DNA from: a bacterium
GTDB lineage: Bacteria; Electryoneota; Electryoneia; Electryoneales; Electryoneaceae
Assembly: GCA_028278125.1 (NCBI GenBank)
Contig: JANQEY010000235.1
Span: 1 to 40,433, forward strand
DNA: 40,433 nt
Direction of reading: 5' to 3'
Below the pieces are notes generated by a model that was not told the DNA's origin, did not search any database, and saw only the letters and a list, made by a program, of their open reading frames with translations. Below, in pieces: positions 7,558-16,739 of the stretch; positions within the stretch are counted from its first letter, which is position 1, and each line of letters starts with the position of its first letter. The translations under genes were made by a program, and so were the position numbers.

Positions 7558-8739
7558 TTACAGCACCAGTTCCAGCCTTGCCATCCTGTCGTATGCACAG
7601 TTTGCCTTCACCGGCTGGATTTTTTTACCAAGAGCATTATGGGTTAAGATCACAATTGGTTGCGCGGGAGTATCTTCACTGTTTTGAACAACAACTCCGT
7701 ATCTGCCGGACCAGTCAAGATGTTCGCTTCTAACAAATCTTACCCTTGTACCAACAGGGTACAACTGGACTACTTTCGCCAGTCCATGAACAGCATGGCT
7801 GTTCCATTTATATCCGGCTTCTTTGATGATCTTGACTATTGCTTCCTCCGGTGAGTAAATCTTCCCATCCTGTTTCCCGGAGATCAGGTTGTCATAGTAG
7901 TTGGCAACCGCCAGCAACATGGCATGCCGGAATATATTCCCCTGTTTTTCTCCCTTCTGCAGGTTTATCGTAGCCATGTTATCTCCTTGTAAACCCAGGG
8001 GATAACCTTTCCCGTCCATTCGTTCATGATGTTGCTGAACTGTGTGCTGTTCCTTGTAACTGTTCGGATCGCTTCCCCTCAGGATCAGCATCGAATATGT
8101 TGGATGTTCACGCAGGAGAATTTCCTGTTGCCTCTCTGCCTTGGGATCTCCGTTAGTTTGTTCGGTTTTAATAACCGCTTTACCGACATCATGAAGTAAC
8201 GCTGCTGTTGCGAGACTTTTTAAATCGTTCAACAACAATTCAAGAGCCTGTCCCATTAATATGGCCAGCAGGGCTACATCTACAGCATGCTGATATTCCT
8301 GGGCACTCTCTGTTCTTATGGGCAAAGCTGAAAATAGTTTTACATTATTTGATATAACTTCATCGAGAAGATCGTCGGCAACGGAGCGGAAGGTCTGTAT
8401 TTCAATCAGGTTTTTTAATTTTGGATCATTTTCAAGACGATCCTGAACATTTTCCGGATCAATTGCTTTGAGTGACCTGTTGTCCTGTATCTCTTTTATC
8501 GCGTTTTCAACCGAGACGTTGACTGTCTGCCGCAAAGTTGTACTTATTACCTCTTCCGGAATGATCTCATCAGCAACACCATCCATGATATAAACATAAT
8601 TCTGCTTACGATCGAGTAGTTTCTGGATGGTCATTTTGTCGAGTTTGTATCCGGCCGCGAGCAGAAGTTCGCTTTGATCATAAATCGAGCGACCGATTAT
8701 ATCGCCGGGTTGGACGTTTTCTACGCTTACAAGATGCAT
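7558..8739 (-). CDS. HD-GYP domain protein (probable cyclic-di-GMP phosphodiesterase), copy B
   Basis: A 393-residue paralogue of the following gene with the same architecture: N-terminal beta domain (PGDIIGRSIYDQSELLLAAG), helical linker, HD-GYP domain and beta tail. The active-site residues are present: H151, HDVGK (183-187), H212, HHERMDGKGYP (237-247) and FRHAMLLAVANYYDNL. Expected activity is hydrolysis of cyclic-di-GMP in the cytoplasm. Identity with copy A is spread over the whole length, including linker and tail, so the pair arose by whole-gene tandem duplication. It starts at ATG 8739 and is the first gene of the pair to be transcribed. No GGDEF partner is in the window. Confidence 0.88.
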   Translation of the reverse strand: MHLVSVENVQPGDIIGRSIYDQSELLLAAGYKLDKMTIQKLLDRKQNYVYIMDGVADEIIPEEVISTTLRQTVNVSVENAIKEIQDNRSLKAIDPENVQDRLENDPKLKNLIEIQTFRSVADDLLDEVISNNVKLFSALPIRTESAQEYQHAVDVALLAILMGQALELLLNDLKSLATAALLHDVGKAVIKTEQTNGDPKAERQQEILLREHPTYSMLILRGSDPNSYKEQHTVQQHHERMDGKGYPLGLQGDNMATINLQKGEKQGNIFRHAMLLAVANYYDNLISGKQDGKIYSPEEAIVKIIKEAGYKWNSHAVHGLAKVVQLYPVGTRVRFVRSEHLDWSGRYGVVVQNSEDTPAQPIVILTHNALGKKIQPVKANCAYDRMARLELVL

Positions 8740-8952
8740 ACAACCACGAGTCTGATCAGTTGGTTCCCAATTTCTAAAGGAATGTAACTCATCAAAATGC
8801 CTAATGCACTATGATCAGAGAATTAACTTACTAAGCGTGATTTAGTTTGTTGTATTGTTGTATCTAGTATTTTAAACCTTTAACGTACTCATTATATTCA
8901 GCATGGCTCATATCTCGTTTCAATTTCCGGGTCGAACTGGGAAAAAAAGATC

Positions 8953-10242
8953 ATGAAGGTAGAAATAATCGCCATAGGTGATGAGGTTCTTCTTGGACAG
9001 ATAGAGAACTCGAATAGTGGCTGGATGGCACGGAATCTGGCTGAAGAAGGAATACATGTTCATCATATGAGTGTGGTGGCAGATAACAGGGATGATATTC
9101 TTGACAGTTTCCAGCGCGCGTTCAGGAGATCGGATGTTACACTTATTACGGGTGGTCTTGGTCCAACACATGATGACCTGACAAAAGCCCTGATTGCTCA
9201 ATTTTTCGATCTTCCTATAGTGTTCAGGAGTGATATTCTCGAGGACGTCCGTAACGTTTATAAAGCCCGGCAGCTAAGTTTTATCGAAGCAAGCAGAGAA
9301 CAAGCAGAATTCCCTGAAGGCGCTACACCAATTCGAAATCCTAGGGGTACTGCTCCGGGTATATGGATCGAAAAGGATGCGAAAGTATTCGCCGCTACTC
9401 CCGGTGTACCTTATGAAATGCAGGGAATGATGACAGGTTTTATTGTTCCTCGTTTGAAAAATATGCGACGTGGAAAATACCTGATGTTCAGAACCCTGCA
9501 CACGGTAGGTGTTAAGGAAGCTCAATTATACCAGGAACTGGAAAAACGAATTGATGGCACAACCGGCCTGGAAGAGATACTGAAACAGGCGAAAATCGCA
9601 TTTTTACCCTCATATTCCGGTGTCAGGATGCGACTAACAGTAGAAGCCGAAAACAATGAAGAGGCTCAACAACGGTTGGACAGTGCAGAAGAGATAATTA
9701 ACCAACGTGTTGGCCGAAATATCCTGGGATCGGGAGAAAGATTTTCGATGCAGGAAGGTGTTGGTGAGCTGCTGATAAAACAGCACCTGATGCTGACTGT
9801 TGCGGAATCGTGTACCGGCGGATTACTGGCAAAAGGTTTGACGGATGTTCCTGGAAGCTCAGCATGGTTTGAGAGAGGTTTTATCACCTATTCGAATGAA
9901 GCAAAACATGAGCAGCTGGGTGTTCCATACGAACTAATCGAAGAACATGGTGCCGTATCCGGTGAGGTTGCCGAGGCGATGGCAAGCGGAGCATTAAGAC
10001 AGAGCAGGGCACAGGTCGCATTGTCCGTTACGGGTATCGCCGGACCCACAGGTGGAACCGAGGAGAAACCAGTTGGATTGGTCTATTCCGGCTATGCGGA
10101 TAGAAAAACGACCATCCACAGTAAACATCTCTTTAATGCAGACCGCCAGGTTAACCGTGAAAGAAGCGTTACTGCTGCGTTGACCATGCTGGTAGAGCAA
10201 CTGAGTGAAGAATTCAGGGACAGTGATCCTCATTTGATTTAA
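8953..10242 (+). CDS. cinA: CinA: competence/damage-inducible protein with nicotinamide-nucleotide amidase domain
   Basis: A 429-residue protein of typical full-length CinA size. Residues 1-170 form the MoaB/Mog-like (COG1058) domain, with IIAIGDEVLLGQIENSNS at the start and TGGLGPTHDDLT near residue 66. The middle part is a KH-like linker. Residues about 265-420 form the CinA C-terminal domain with VAESCTGGLLA, GSSAWFERGFITYSN and SVTGIAGPTGGTEEKPVG, which deamidates nicotinamide mononucleotide in NAD salvage. In other bacteria the N-terminal domain is linked to ADP-ribose pyrophosphatase activity. The order cinA, thpR, recA, recX is a recurrent bacterial arrangement and supports the call. 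Confidence 0.95.
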   Translation: MKVEIIAIGDEVLLGQIENSNSGWMARNLAEEGIHVHHMSVVADNRDDILDSFQRAFRRSDVTLITGGLGPTHDDLTKALIAQFFDLPIVFRSDILEDVRNVYKARQLSFIEASREQAEFPEGATPIRNPRGTAPGIWIEKDAKVFAATPGVPYEMQGMMTGFIVPRLKNMRRGKYLMFRTLHTVGVKEAQLYQELEKRIDGTTGLEEILKQAKIAFLPSYSGVRMRLTVEAENNEEAQQRLDSAEEIINQRVGRNILGSGERFSMQEGVGELLIKQHLMLTVAESCTGGLLAKGLTDVPGSSAWFERGFITYSNEAKHEQLGVPYELIEEHGAVSGEVAEAMASGALRQSRAQVALSVTGIAGPTGGTEEKPVGLVYSGYADRKTTIHSKHLFNADRQVNRERSVTAALTMLVEQLSEEFRDSDPHLI

Positions 10243-10281
10243 CTATTTTTCTGGATACTGAAAGAGTGGGAGAGGGTGTCG

Positions 10282-10299
10282 TCCCCGCGGATGCGGGGA
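10282..10299. repeat. REP-like GC-rich palindrome
   Basis: TCCCCGC (10282-10288), loop GGAT, GCGGGGA (10293-10299), flanked by GTCG and TCCAG. This resembles the widespread extragenic palindromes with a CCCCGC...GCGGGGATCCAG core. I noticed only this one copy in the window. It lies between cinA and thpR, with no immediate T-run. Confidence 0.5.
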
Positions 10300-10414
10300 T
10301 CCAGTGTCGTTTGTTTTTATGTGGCTTTAAGGATCAGATATCCGCAATTTTTTGACTATCATCTCGAACAGGAGTTAGTCTATTTTTCCAAGAGTAAATC
10401 GATGGAAAATAATA

Positions 10415-10978
10415 ATGCGTGAATTTATTGCTATTGAACTGCCCGGTTTCTTAAAGCAAAGCCTTATCTCTGTAAAGGATCAACTTGACACCGGCGACGC
10501 CAAGGTAAAATGGGTACGTCCCGAGAACATGCACCTTACAATCAAGTTCCTCGGTGAAATAGACGAGGAGCAGGAAAAAGAGATAGCCGAATCAATTGAA
10601 AATGCGGTCAGCAGGATTCAACCATTTAATCTGGGAATTGAAAACATTGGCGCATTTCCCCGAATATCTAACCCAAGGGTGATTTGGGCTGGGATTAACA
10701 AGAACGACATTCTCGATGGGATATTTGAAAAAATAGAAAAAGCTGCTGTAAATGTCGGCATCCCGCCGGAAAAAAGATCATTCTCCCCACACCTTACCCT
10801 GGGACGTGTGAAGTTTATGAAAAAGGGATCGTCTCTTCCCCAGAAATTTAAAGATGTTGAGTTCGAAAGCGTCGAAATACCAGTATCCAAAATTGTTTTA
10901 TTCAGGAGTAAATTGACGCCTGAAGGACCGATATATACGAAAGTACAGGAATCATATTTTGCCGATGATTCTCATTGA
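10415..10978 (+). CDS. thpR: RNA 2',3'-cyclic phosphodiesterase (ThpR/LigT, 2H family)
   Basis: A 187-residue member of the 2H phosphoesterase family. Both HxT signatures are present: H40-L-T in ENMHLTIKFLGEID and H126-L-T in SFSPHLTLGRVKF, at the expected spacing. The N-terminus MREFIAIELP is typical of the family. ThpR hydrolyses 2',3'-cyclic phosphates at RNA ends and can ligate tRNA halves in vitro. It lies between cinA and recA on the same strand, a common bacterial order. The 172-bp gap after cinA includes a REP-like palindrome, so separate transcription is possible. Confidence 0.93.
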   Translation: MREFIAIELPGFLKQSLISVKDQLDTGDAKVKWVRPENMHLTIKFLGEIDEEQEKEIAESIENAVSRIQPFNLGIENIGAFPRISNPRVIWAGINKNDILDGIFEKIEKAAVNVGIPPEKRSFSPHLTLGRVKFMKKGSSLPQKFKDVEFESVEIPVSKIVLFRSKLTPEGPIYTKVQESYFADDSH

Positions 10979-10996
10979 TTTTCACGGACTCTCAGA

Positions 10997-11039
10997 GATG
11001 TATTTCCCTTAAAACAAGAGAATGGTGGCAAAATACATC
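10997..11039. repeat. Inverted repeat upstream of recA
   Basis: GATGTATTT (10997-11005) is repeated inverted as AAATACATC (11031-11039) with 25 nt between. It lies 19 bp after the thpR stop and about 100 bp before recA. It could be a weak hairpin or a binding site; no T-run follows. Confidence 0.45.
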
Positions 11040-11140
11040 AAGAATGTTGTTTTCTGCACAATTGTTCAGTATATTTGTCTCGCTGATTTTCAGCCTAAAG
11101 TGATATTAAGTTAATAATAACAATACAAAAGAGGCCGTCC

Positions 11141-12190
11141 ATGTCTCCAGCACAAGAAAAACGAGAACAAGCAGTTGATCTGGCGATTTCCCAGATAGAG
11201 AAGCAGTTTGGAAAAGGAAGTATCATGAGGCTCGGTGATGAGGAGTCGAGGGTACAGATTGAATCCATACCGACCGGATCGCTCGCCCTCGATCATGCAC
11301 TGGGAATAGGGGGAGTGCCACGTGGAAGGGTTACCGAGATATATGGTCCGGAAGCGTCAGGAAAAACAACGCTCACGCTTCACCTCATCTCTGAAGCCCA
11401 GAGAAAAGGTGGTATTGCGGCGTTTATTGATGCCGAACATGCGCTTGATCCCAACTATGCCAGGTCACTGGGTGTTGACATTGAAAACCTGCTGATCAGC
11501 CAGCCGGACACTGGCGAACAGGCGCTGGAGATCGCTGAAACCCTTGTTCGGAGCGGAGCGTTGGATATTGTTGTCGTTGATTCTGTCGCGGCCCTGGTAC
11601 CACGCGCTGAAATCGAAGGAGAAATGGGTGACAGCCATGTCGGCCTCCAGGCCCGCCTGATGAGCCAGGCATTGAGGAAACTTACCGGGACAGTCGCCAA
11701 GAGTAAAACGGCATTTATTTTTATTAACCAGATTCGTCTGAAAATAGGTGTCATGTTTGGTAACCCGGAAACAACCAGCGGTGGTAATGCACTGAAATTC
11801 TACAGCTCAGTTCGTCTTGATATCAGGAGAATCGCGTCAATCAAGGACGGTGGAGATATAATTGGAAACAGGACACGGGTAAAGGTAGTAAAGAATAAAC
11901 TTTCCCCACCATTCCGTGAAGCTGAATTTGATGTCTTTTACGGGAAAGGGATCAGTAAAAGTGGCGATCTTCTTGACCTGGCGGTACAGCACAATATTCT
12001 TACCAGGAGCGGAACCTGGTTCAGTTACGGTGACGAACGTCTCGGTCAGGGACGTGAACGGGTTCGCCTGTTCCTCGAAGAAAATCCCGACCTGATGGCG
12101 AAAATTGAAACAGAGGTAAGAGATACTATCGACATGGGTTCAGGCGAGGAAGAGGAAAAGCCTGCTAAAAAGAAAAAAGCTGAAAAATAG
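11141..12190 (+). CDS. recA: RecA recombinase
   Basis: A 349-residue RecA of standard length. The Walker A motif GPEASGKT spans 69-76, and the Walker B strand ([19 protein letters not shown]) is at about 138-156. The segments [28 protein letters not shown] (L2 region) and RLDIRRI are diagnostic. RecA forms ATP-dependent filaments on single-stranded DNA for strand exchange and stimulates LexA self-cleavage. The C-terminus ends in an acidic then lysine-rich tail ([17 protein letters not shown]). An AGAGG ribosome site precedes the ATG. I could not identify a convincing LexA box upstream. recX follows after 122 bp, separated by a strong hairpin. Confidence 0.98.
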   Translation: MSPAQEKREQAVDLAISQIEKQFGKGSIMRLGDEESRVQIESIPTGSLALDHALGIGGVPRGRVTEIYGPEASGKTTLTLHLISEAQRKGGIAAFIDAEHALDPNYARSLGVDIENLLISQPDTGEQALEIAETLVRSGALDIVVVDSVAALVPRAEIEGEMGDSHVGLQARLMSQALRKLTGTVAKSKTAFIFINQIRLKIGVMFGNPETTSGGNALKFYSSVRLDIRRIASIKDGGDIIGNRTRVKVVKNKLSPPFREAEFDVFYGKGISKSGDLLDLAVQHNILTRSGTWFSYGDERLGQGRERVRLFLEENPDLMAKIETEVRDTIDMGSGEEEEKPAKKKKAEK

Positions 12191-12225
12191 TCTAGAATTT
12201 TTAGATCGATATAGATAATTGATTT

Positions 12226-12268
12226 AAACGGGATGGCGAAGGTAATTAATTTACTCGCTATCCCGTTT
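12226..12268 (+). terminator. Long hairpin, probable terminator/attenuator between recA and recX
   Basis: AAACGGGATGGCGA (12226-12239) pairs with TCGCTATCCCGTTT (12255-12268) over 14 bp with one G-T wobble, around a 15-nt loop. The 3' arm ends TTT and is followed by ATTGTATCTT, a weak U-tract. It may reduce read-through from recA to recX. Confidence 0.6.
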
Positions 12269-12312
12269 ATTGTATCTTGGTCATCATAGCCACCATTGTC
12301 GAAAACCGGTAA

Positions 12313-12837
12313 ATGGAACTGAACAAAGAATCACGGGAAGCGGTATTAAAAGCCGCTATAAGATTACTTTCGAGAAGAACCCATACCCGCAGGGAATTGT
12401 CTCAAAAACTTTATCAACGTAAGTTTTCAAAATTCCAGGTTGAATTTGCCCTGGAAAAAGCTGTTGCCAACAAATGGCTGGATGACGAACTTGCCTGCAG
12501 ACAGTTAATCGAGGAGCAGGTCAGGCGTGGAGGGCACGGTAGACGCTGGATTGAGAAAAAGCTCGGGGAGAAGGGCATAGAGCAACAAATTTCTACTACA
12601 TTGCTCAACGAGTTAATACCCGAAGATTTAGAAACTGATCTTGCAGAAGAGTTTGTAAAAAACTGGTTAAAGAAACAGAAAAACTATAAGCTGCTAATTA
12701 ACAATGAAACTTCCTCGGAAATTCAGCTGTCTCTTAATAAAGATTTAAAGATTAGATGTTATCGTGCAGCGGTAAACCGGGGTTTCAGCAGTAATGTAAT
12801 AGACAAGGTTCTAAGCCGATTTATGGAACCTGAATAG
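12313..12837 (+). CDS. recX: RecX, regulatory protein of RecA
   Basis: A 174-residue, highly charged, all-helical protein with the RecX repeat pattern. The first repeat has AIRLLSRRTHTRRELSQKLYQRKF; it is followed by VANKWLDDELACRQLIEEQ and RGGHGRRWIEKKLGEKGI, characteristic of the three-helix RecX modules. RecX binds in the groove of RecA filaments and limits their activity. Position directly after recA confirms the call. The SD is weak. The length is normal for the family. Confidence 0.9.
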   Translation: MELNKESREAVLKAAIRLLSRRTHTRRELSQKLYQRKFSKFQVEFALEKAVANKWLDDELACRQLIEEQVRRGGHGRRWIEKKLGEKGIEQQISTTLLNELIPEDLETDLAEEFVKNWLKKQKNYKLLINNETSSEIQLSLNKDLKIRCYRAAVNRGFSSNVIDKVLSRFMEPE

Positions 12838-12930
12838 TAGGAGAGTGTGTAACTCGAGACGAGGTTTTCACCTGCGCAATTGAAAAGAATTTGCTTATCT
12901 TAGCAAATATGCGAGTCGGAGAACTATTTA

Positions 12931-13551
12931 ATGAAACCCTGGACGGAAAACCTGATTAAAAATGCTGCCAAGGGCATTGCAACCTGGATATCCTACTCTC
13001 TCCTTTTTTCCAGGCTGAGAAAAGCGGGGCACGATTTTTTCGGGCAAGCCAGGGAACAGGCGGATTATGTAGCCGGGAAAATGACCCCACCGCTCATGGA
13101 TAAAGTTGGAGGACTGGGGCGACAGTTCTACCACTCCAAGGCTGAAGATTCTCCAGCATGGCTTGACCGTCTATGTACAACTGTATGCAGTAAACGAGGA
13201 TATGATAATCTAGAATTCCAGGAAAATTTTGAACAACTAAATAAAGAGGCTGACATGGCAAAGACAAAGAAAAAATGGTCTTTTTTCAAAGTAATTCTTT
13301 TCCTTGGCGTATTGATCGCCGTTGCTATTTTTATATTGGATCGTATTTTACCCAAGCCTTATGAAGATGAGGACCTTGATGATGCATGGGCTGGAGACGA
13401 CCAGGATGATTTTAGTGAAACCGAAGAAGATTTGGACGAAGCGACCCGTCCTCCCACTGCTGACATCGCTTACGATGTAACAGAAGAAGACAAAGAAGAA
13501 GAACCTGCTGAAAAAAAGAAGCAGTCTAAAGAAGATAAAGAGAAGAAGTAA
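12931..13551 (+). CDS. Hypothetical membrane protein with acidic/lysine-rich tail
   Basis: I do not recognise this 206-residue protein. Residues 1-108 are mostly soluble and mildly amphipathic (TENLIKNAAKGIATWISYSL and a later GKMTPPLMDKVGGLG). One strong transmembrane helix lies at about 116-137 (FFKVILFLGVLIAVAIFIL). The rest is low-complexity: an Asp/Glu-rich stretch (about 144-172) and then Lys/Glu repeats to the end. An in-frame ATG at 13255 (Met109) has an AAGAGG site 5 nt before it, so a 98-residue protein starting MAKTKKKWSFFKV may also, or instead, be made. Strong terminator-like hairpin follows 56 bp after the stop. Confidence 0.6.
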   Translation: MKPWTENLIKNAAKGIATWISYSLLFSRLRKAGHDFFGQAREQADYVAGKMTPPLMDKVGGLGRQFYHSKAEDSPAWLDRLCTTVCSKRGYDNLEFQENFEQLNKEADMAKTKKKWSFFKVILFLGVLIAVAIFILDRILPKPYEDEDLDDAWAGDDQDDFSETEEDLDEATRPPTADIAYDVTEEDKEEEPAEKKKQSKEDKEKK

Positions 13552-13606
13552 TAAAGTAGATATTCTTTTCTGTTTCTTATTATAAATTAGCATATTATTA
13601 AGAGAA

Positions 13607-13625
13607 GGGCGGGGAAACCCCGCCC
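13607..13625 (+). terminator. GC-rich hairpin, probable terminator
   Basis: GGGCGGGG (13607-13614), loop AAA, CCCCGCCC (13618-13625): a perfect 8-bp GC stem 56 bp after the preceding stop codon. The T-tract is interrupted (GATCTTGCATTTT), so termination may be partial. Confidence 0.6.
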
Positions 13626-13713
13626 GATCTTGCATTTTAGATAGACATAAATTAATAATTGGTTACTGTCAAAACATAATCAAGAATGGTTCTATAATTT
13701 ACCGGTATCGAGT

Positions 13714-13938
13714 GTGAAGATATTTAACGGTACATTCGCCCTGCTTGGAGGTTTTGTTGGAGTTGTCGGATTAGGATTCGCGATTTACAACAGAACACTG
13801 GACGTTGTAGGCGCTCTTCTGTTTGGAGCGTTAATTATTATTGGACTTATTGCTGTCTGGCAGCGAGTCTCAGGGCGTGCTGATAATGAAAACACAAGAC
13901 CAAAAGGTCCGTTATCCAGGAAGAAAAAAGCTAAATAA
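13714..13938 (+). CDS. Small two-helix membrane protein, hypothetical
   Basis: A 74-residue protein from a GTG start at 13714. It has two hydrophobic helices, about residues 5-25 (GTFALLGGFVGVVGLGFAIY) and 29-49 (VVGALLFGALIIIGLIAVW), and a basic C-terminal tail ending GPLSRKKKAK, which by the positive-inside rule should be cytoplasmic. No known domain was recognised. It lies 68 bp before alaS on the same strand and may share its transcript. The SD is not convincing; the clean hydrophobic pattern is the main evidence that the frame is real. Confidence 0.5.
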   Translation: MKIFNGTFALLGGFVGVVGLGFAIYNRTLDVVGALLFGALIIIGLIAVWQRVSGRADNENTRPKGPLSRKKKAK

Positions 13939-14006
13939 TAATTACTGCAGAATTTAAATACCTGCAATATGATTTCAGGTTTTATCTATAAGGGATTTAT
14001 AATCAA

Positions 14007-16721
14007 GTGAAAGCGCACGAAATACGAAAAACATTCATAGATTTTTTCAGTGACAAACAGCACAAGTTCGTTCCGTCATCACCAGTTGTGCCCCTGGATG
14101 ATCCTACTTTGCTGTTTGCTAACGCAGGAATGAACCAGTTCAAGGATGTGTTCCTGGCGAAAGGAAAACGAGATTATAATCGTGCTGTAAACAGCCAGAA
14201 ATGTATCCGTGTCTCCGGAAAACACAACGACCTTGAAGAGGTTGGGCCGAGCCCGAACCATCACACGTTCTTCGAAATGCTTGGCAACTGGTCGTTTGGG
14301 GATTATTACAAATCCGAAGCGATCCGCTGGGCGTGGGAATTAATGACGGAAGTTTACGGGTTCGAAAAAGAACGTCTTTACGCCACTGTCTATACAGATG
14401 ATGATGAAGCATTCGAACTGTGGGAAAAAGAAACCGACATAGATCCATCGCATATCAGCCGCCACGGAAAAAAGGATAATTTCTGGGAGATGGGGGAAGT
14501 CGGCCCCTGCGGTCCCTGTTCCGAAATCCATTACGATATGGGTAAACCGGAACCAGGGAAAATCAGCCCTCCCGATGACGGACCAAATACCGAAAGTGGA
14601 CGGTTTATTGAGATCTGGAACCTGGTATTTATCCAGTACTACCGCGATGAAACCGGGACTCTTTCCGATTTACCGGCGAAACATGTTGATACAGGTGCCG
14701 GGCTTGAAAGGATTGCCAGGGTACTACAGGGGGTAGATTCAAACTACGAAACTGATATTTTTTATCCCCTGATTGAGGCGATATCCGAAAGAACGGGCGT
14801 TCCTTATTTGAATGACAGGGGTGATTACTCCACTCCTCACCGTGTAATCTCAGACCATATTCGATCCTTAAGTTTCGCAATTGCTGACGGAGCGTTACCT
14901 GGTAACGAAGGCAGGGGATATGTCCTCCGTCGGATTTTACGTCGTGCCGCTCGATTCAGCAGGGAACTCGGAATTTCCGAACCGATGATCAATGAGCTGG
15001 TGCCGGTACTTGTTGAACAGATGGGCGATCATTTTGGGGAGATTAAAGAACGTGCTCAGCATATTCAGCATGTGATCAAAGCTGAAGAAGAGAGTTTCGG
15101 CAGAACACTGGACCGTGGCCTGGAAACATTCGCGATTTTAACAAAAGACCTGCAGGAAGGCTCGGAAATTCCAGGAGAAGCTGCTTTTAAACTTTATGAT
15201 ACATACGGTTTCCCGCTTGATTTAACCGAGCTGATGGCCAGGGAGCGTGGACTCGTTGTAGATACCGTTGGATTTGATAAAGCCCTTGAATTTGCCAAAG
15301 CAAGGTCACGCGAATCTGCAAGATCGGTCACTGGCGATAAAGAATTTACAGTTGTCAGCGAAGGATCGCACTCAGAATATGTTGGATACACTAAGACGAA
15401 TATTCGAACATCGATCAGAATGGTTCGTATTATCGAGGGTAAACTTGAGGACGCAAACAATCCTTCGGTAAAAAATAAACCCAGGCTGGAACTGGTTCTC
15501 GAAAAAACCCCGTTCTATGCTGAAGCCGGTGGACAGGTCTCCGACCATGGTTTCATCCGGGGCAGCAAAACAAGGCTGGTGGTGGATGACGTTTACCAGG
15601 AAGGAGATTTTCGTGTCCATTCCTGTTTAGCATACAGGCTCCCTGAAGATGGCACTTGGCCGGGGCAGGTAGAAGCTCATATCGATGAAGTACGTCGCGG
15701 ATCAATACTTCCGCACCATACAACGACTCATCTCCTGCAGGCAGCTTTAAGGAAAACCTTGGGAGATCATGTTACCCAGGCCGGATCAAAAGTTACACCG
15801 GATTATATGACTTTTGATTTTACCCATTTCGAGAAAGTTTCATCTGCGCATTTACATGAGATAGAAGCCCAGGTAAATGCCTGGATTAGGGAGAACCACT
15901 CTGTTGCAGACGACTATTCATCAATCGATGAAGCGAAATCACGCGGGGCAATGGCACTGTTCGGTGAAAAATATGGTGATATTGTCAGGACAATCCAGAT
16001 AGGTGATGGCCAGGTTCCTGTTTCGCTGGAATTATGCGGGGGGACACATCTCACAAACACAGGTGAAGCCGGGCTGTTCCGTATTGAAACTGAAAGCGCG
16101 GTTAGCGCCGGCGTACGCAGGATAGAAGCCACCGCGGGTGAAGCGGCATATAACAAAGCGATTCATGAACGTTCAATGGTAAGGGGAATGAGCGAGTTGC
16201 TCGGCAGCGGTGGATCAAACCCGGTCGAAAAGCTCGAGAAAAACATCGAACGTCAGAAAGAGCTGGAAAAAGAGATTGATCGTCTGAAAAAAGCGGCTCT
16301 CCAGGGATCTGTTAATTTTATAAGTGACTGGGGACAGGAATTAAACTACAACAGCATGCCGATAATGCTTATAAGCGGTCATTACGAAGCAGCGTTTGAC
16401 CGTGATAACCTGCAATCGGTTGGTGATAAAATTACCGACGATCTGAAGAAAGAGAAAAAAGAGGGTATTGGCTTGATTGGTGCCCTGATTGATGAGACCT
16501 TCATGTTTGTAGCTGTTGTCACACCGGAACTGGTAAAAACAGGTGTGAACGCAGGTAAACTTGTAGGTGCATTCGCCAAAAAGGCTGGCGGAGGTGGTGG
16601 TGGGAAACCTAGCTTTGCCACTGCTGGCAGCAAAGATCACGAGAGAGCAAAAGCATTAATCAACAATAGATCGGAAGTATTCAAGTTTGTTCAGTCTTTT
16701 TTAGATCCGGGTGATGTATAA
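14007..16721 (+). CDS. alaS: Alanyl-tRNA synthetase
   Basis: A 904-residue class II synthetase, slightly longer than the usual ~875. The start is GTG (MKAHEIRKTFIDFF). Class II motifs appear as FVPSSPVVPLDDPTLLFANA and the following GMNQFK and CIRVSGKHNDLEEVG. The editing domain has the zinc-site motif HHTTTH near residue 570 and LCGGTH near 675. A C-terminal coiled coil (about 735-765) and the DHHA1/C-Ala domain follow, with a glycine-rich loop and KPSFATAGS near residue 870, as in other AlaRS. The enzyme charges tRNA-Ala and edits Ser/Gly mischarging. The GGGP synthase gene starts 18 bp after its stop. Confidence 0.98.
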   Translation: MKAHEIRKTFIDFFSDKQHKFVPSSPVVPLDDPTLLFANAGMNQFKDVFLAKGKRDYNRAVNSQKCIRVSGKHNDLEEVGPSPNHHTFFEMLGNWSFGDYYKSEAIRWAWELMTEVYGFEKERLYATVYTDDDEAFELWEKETDIDPSHISRHGKKDNFWEMGEVGPCGPCSEIHYDMGKPEPGKISPPDDGPNTESGRFIEIWNLVFIQYYRDETGTLSDLPAKHVDTGAGLERIARVLQGVDSNYETDIFYPLIEAISERTGVPYLNDRGDYSTPHRVISDHIRSLSFAIADGALPGNEGRGYVLRRILRRAARFSRELGISEPMINELVPVLVEQMGDHFGEIKERAQHIQHVIKAEEESFGRTLDRGLETFAILTKDLQEGSEIPGEAAFKLYDTYGFPLDLTELMARERGLVVDTVGFDKALEFAKARSRESARSVTGDKEFTVVSEGSHSEYVGYTKTNIRTSIRMVRIIEGKLEDANNPSVKNKPRLELVLEKTPFYAEAGGQVSDHGFIRGSKTRLVVDDVYQEGDFRVHSCLAYRLPEDGTWPGQVEAHIDEVRRGSILPHHTTTHLLQAALRKTLGDHVTQAGSKVTPDYMTFDFTHFEKVSSAHLHEIEAQVNAWIRENHSVADDYSSIDEAKSRGAMALFGEKYGDIVRTIQIGDGQVPVSLELCGGTHLTNTGEAGLFRIETESAVSAGVRRIEATAGEAAYNKAIHERSMVRGMSELLGSGGSNPVEKLEKNIERQKELEKEIDRLKKAALQGSVNFISDWGQELNYNSMPIMLISGHYEAAFDRDNLQSVGDKITDDLKKEKKEGIGLIGALIDETFMFVAVVTPELVKTGVNAGKLVGAFAKKAGGGGGGKPSFATAGSKDHERAKALINNRSEVFKFVQSFLDPGDV

Positions 16722-16739
16722 ATTATCGATTTCAAGAAT

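Noticed and set aside
11041..11140. Possible LexA box upstream of recA
   Set aside because: GAATGTTGTTTTC and TGCACAATTGTTCAG partly resemble known boxes but neither is a good palindrome for the CTGT-N8-ACAG or GAAC-N4-GTTC types.
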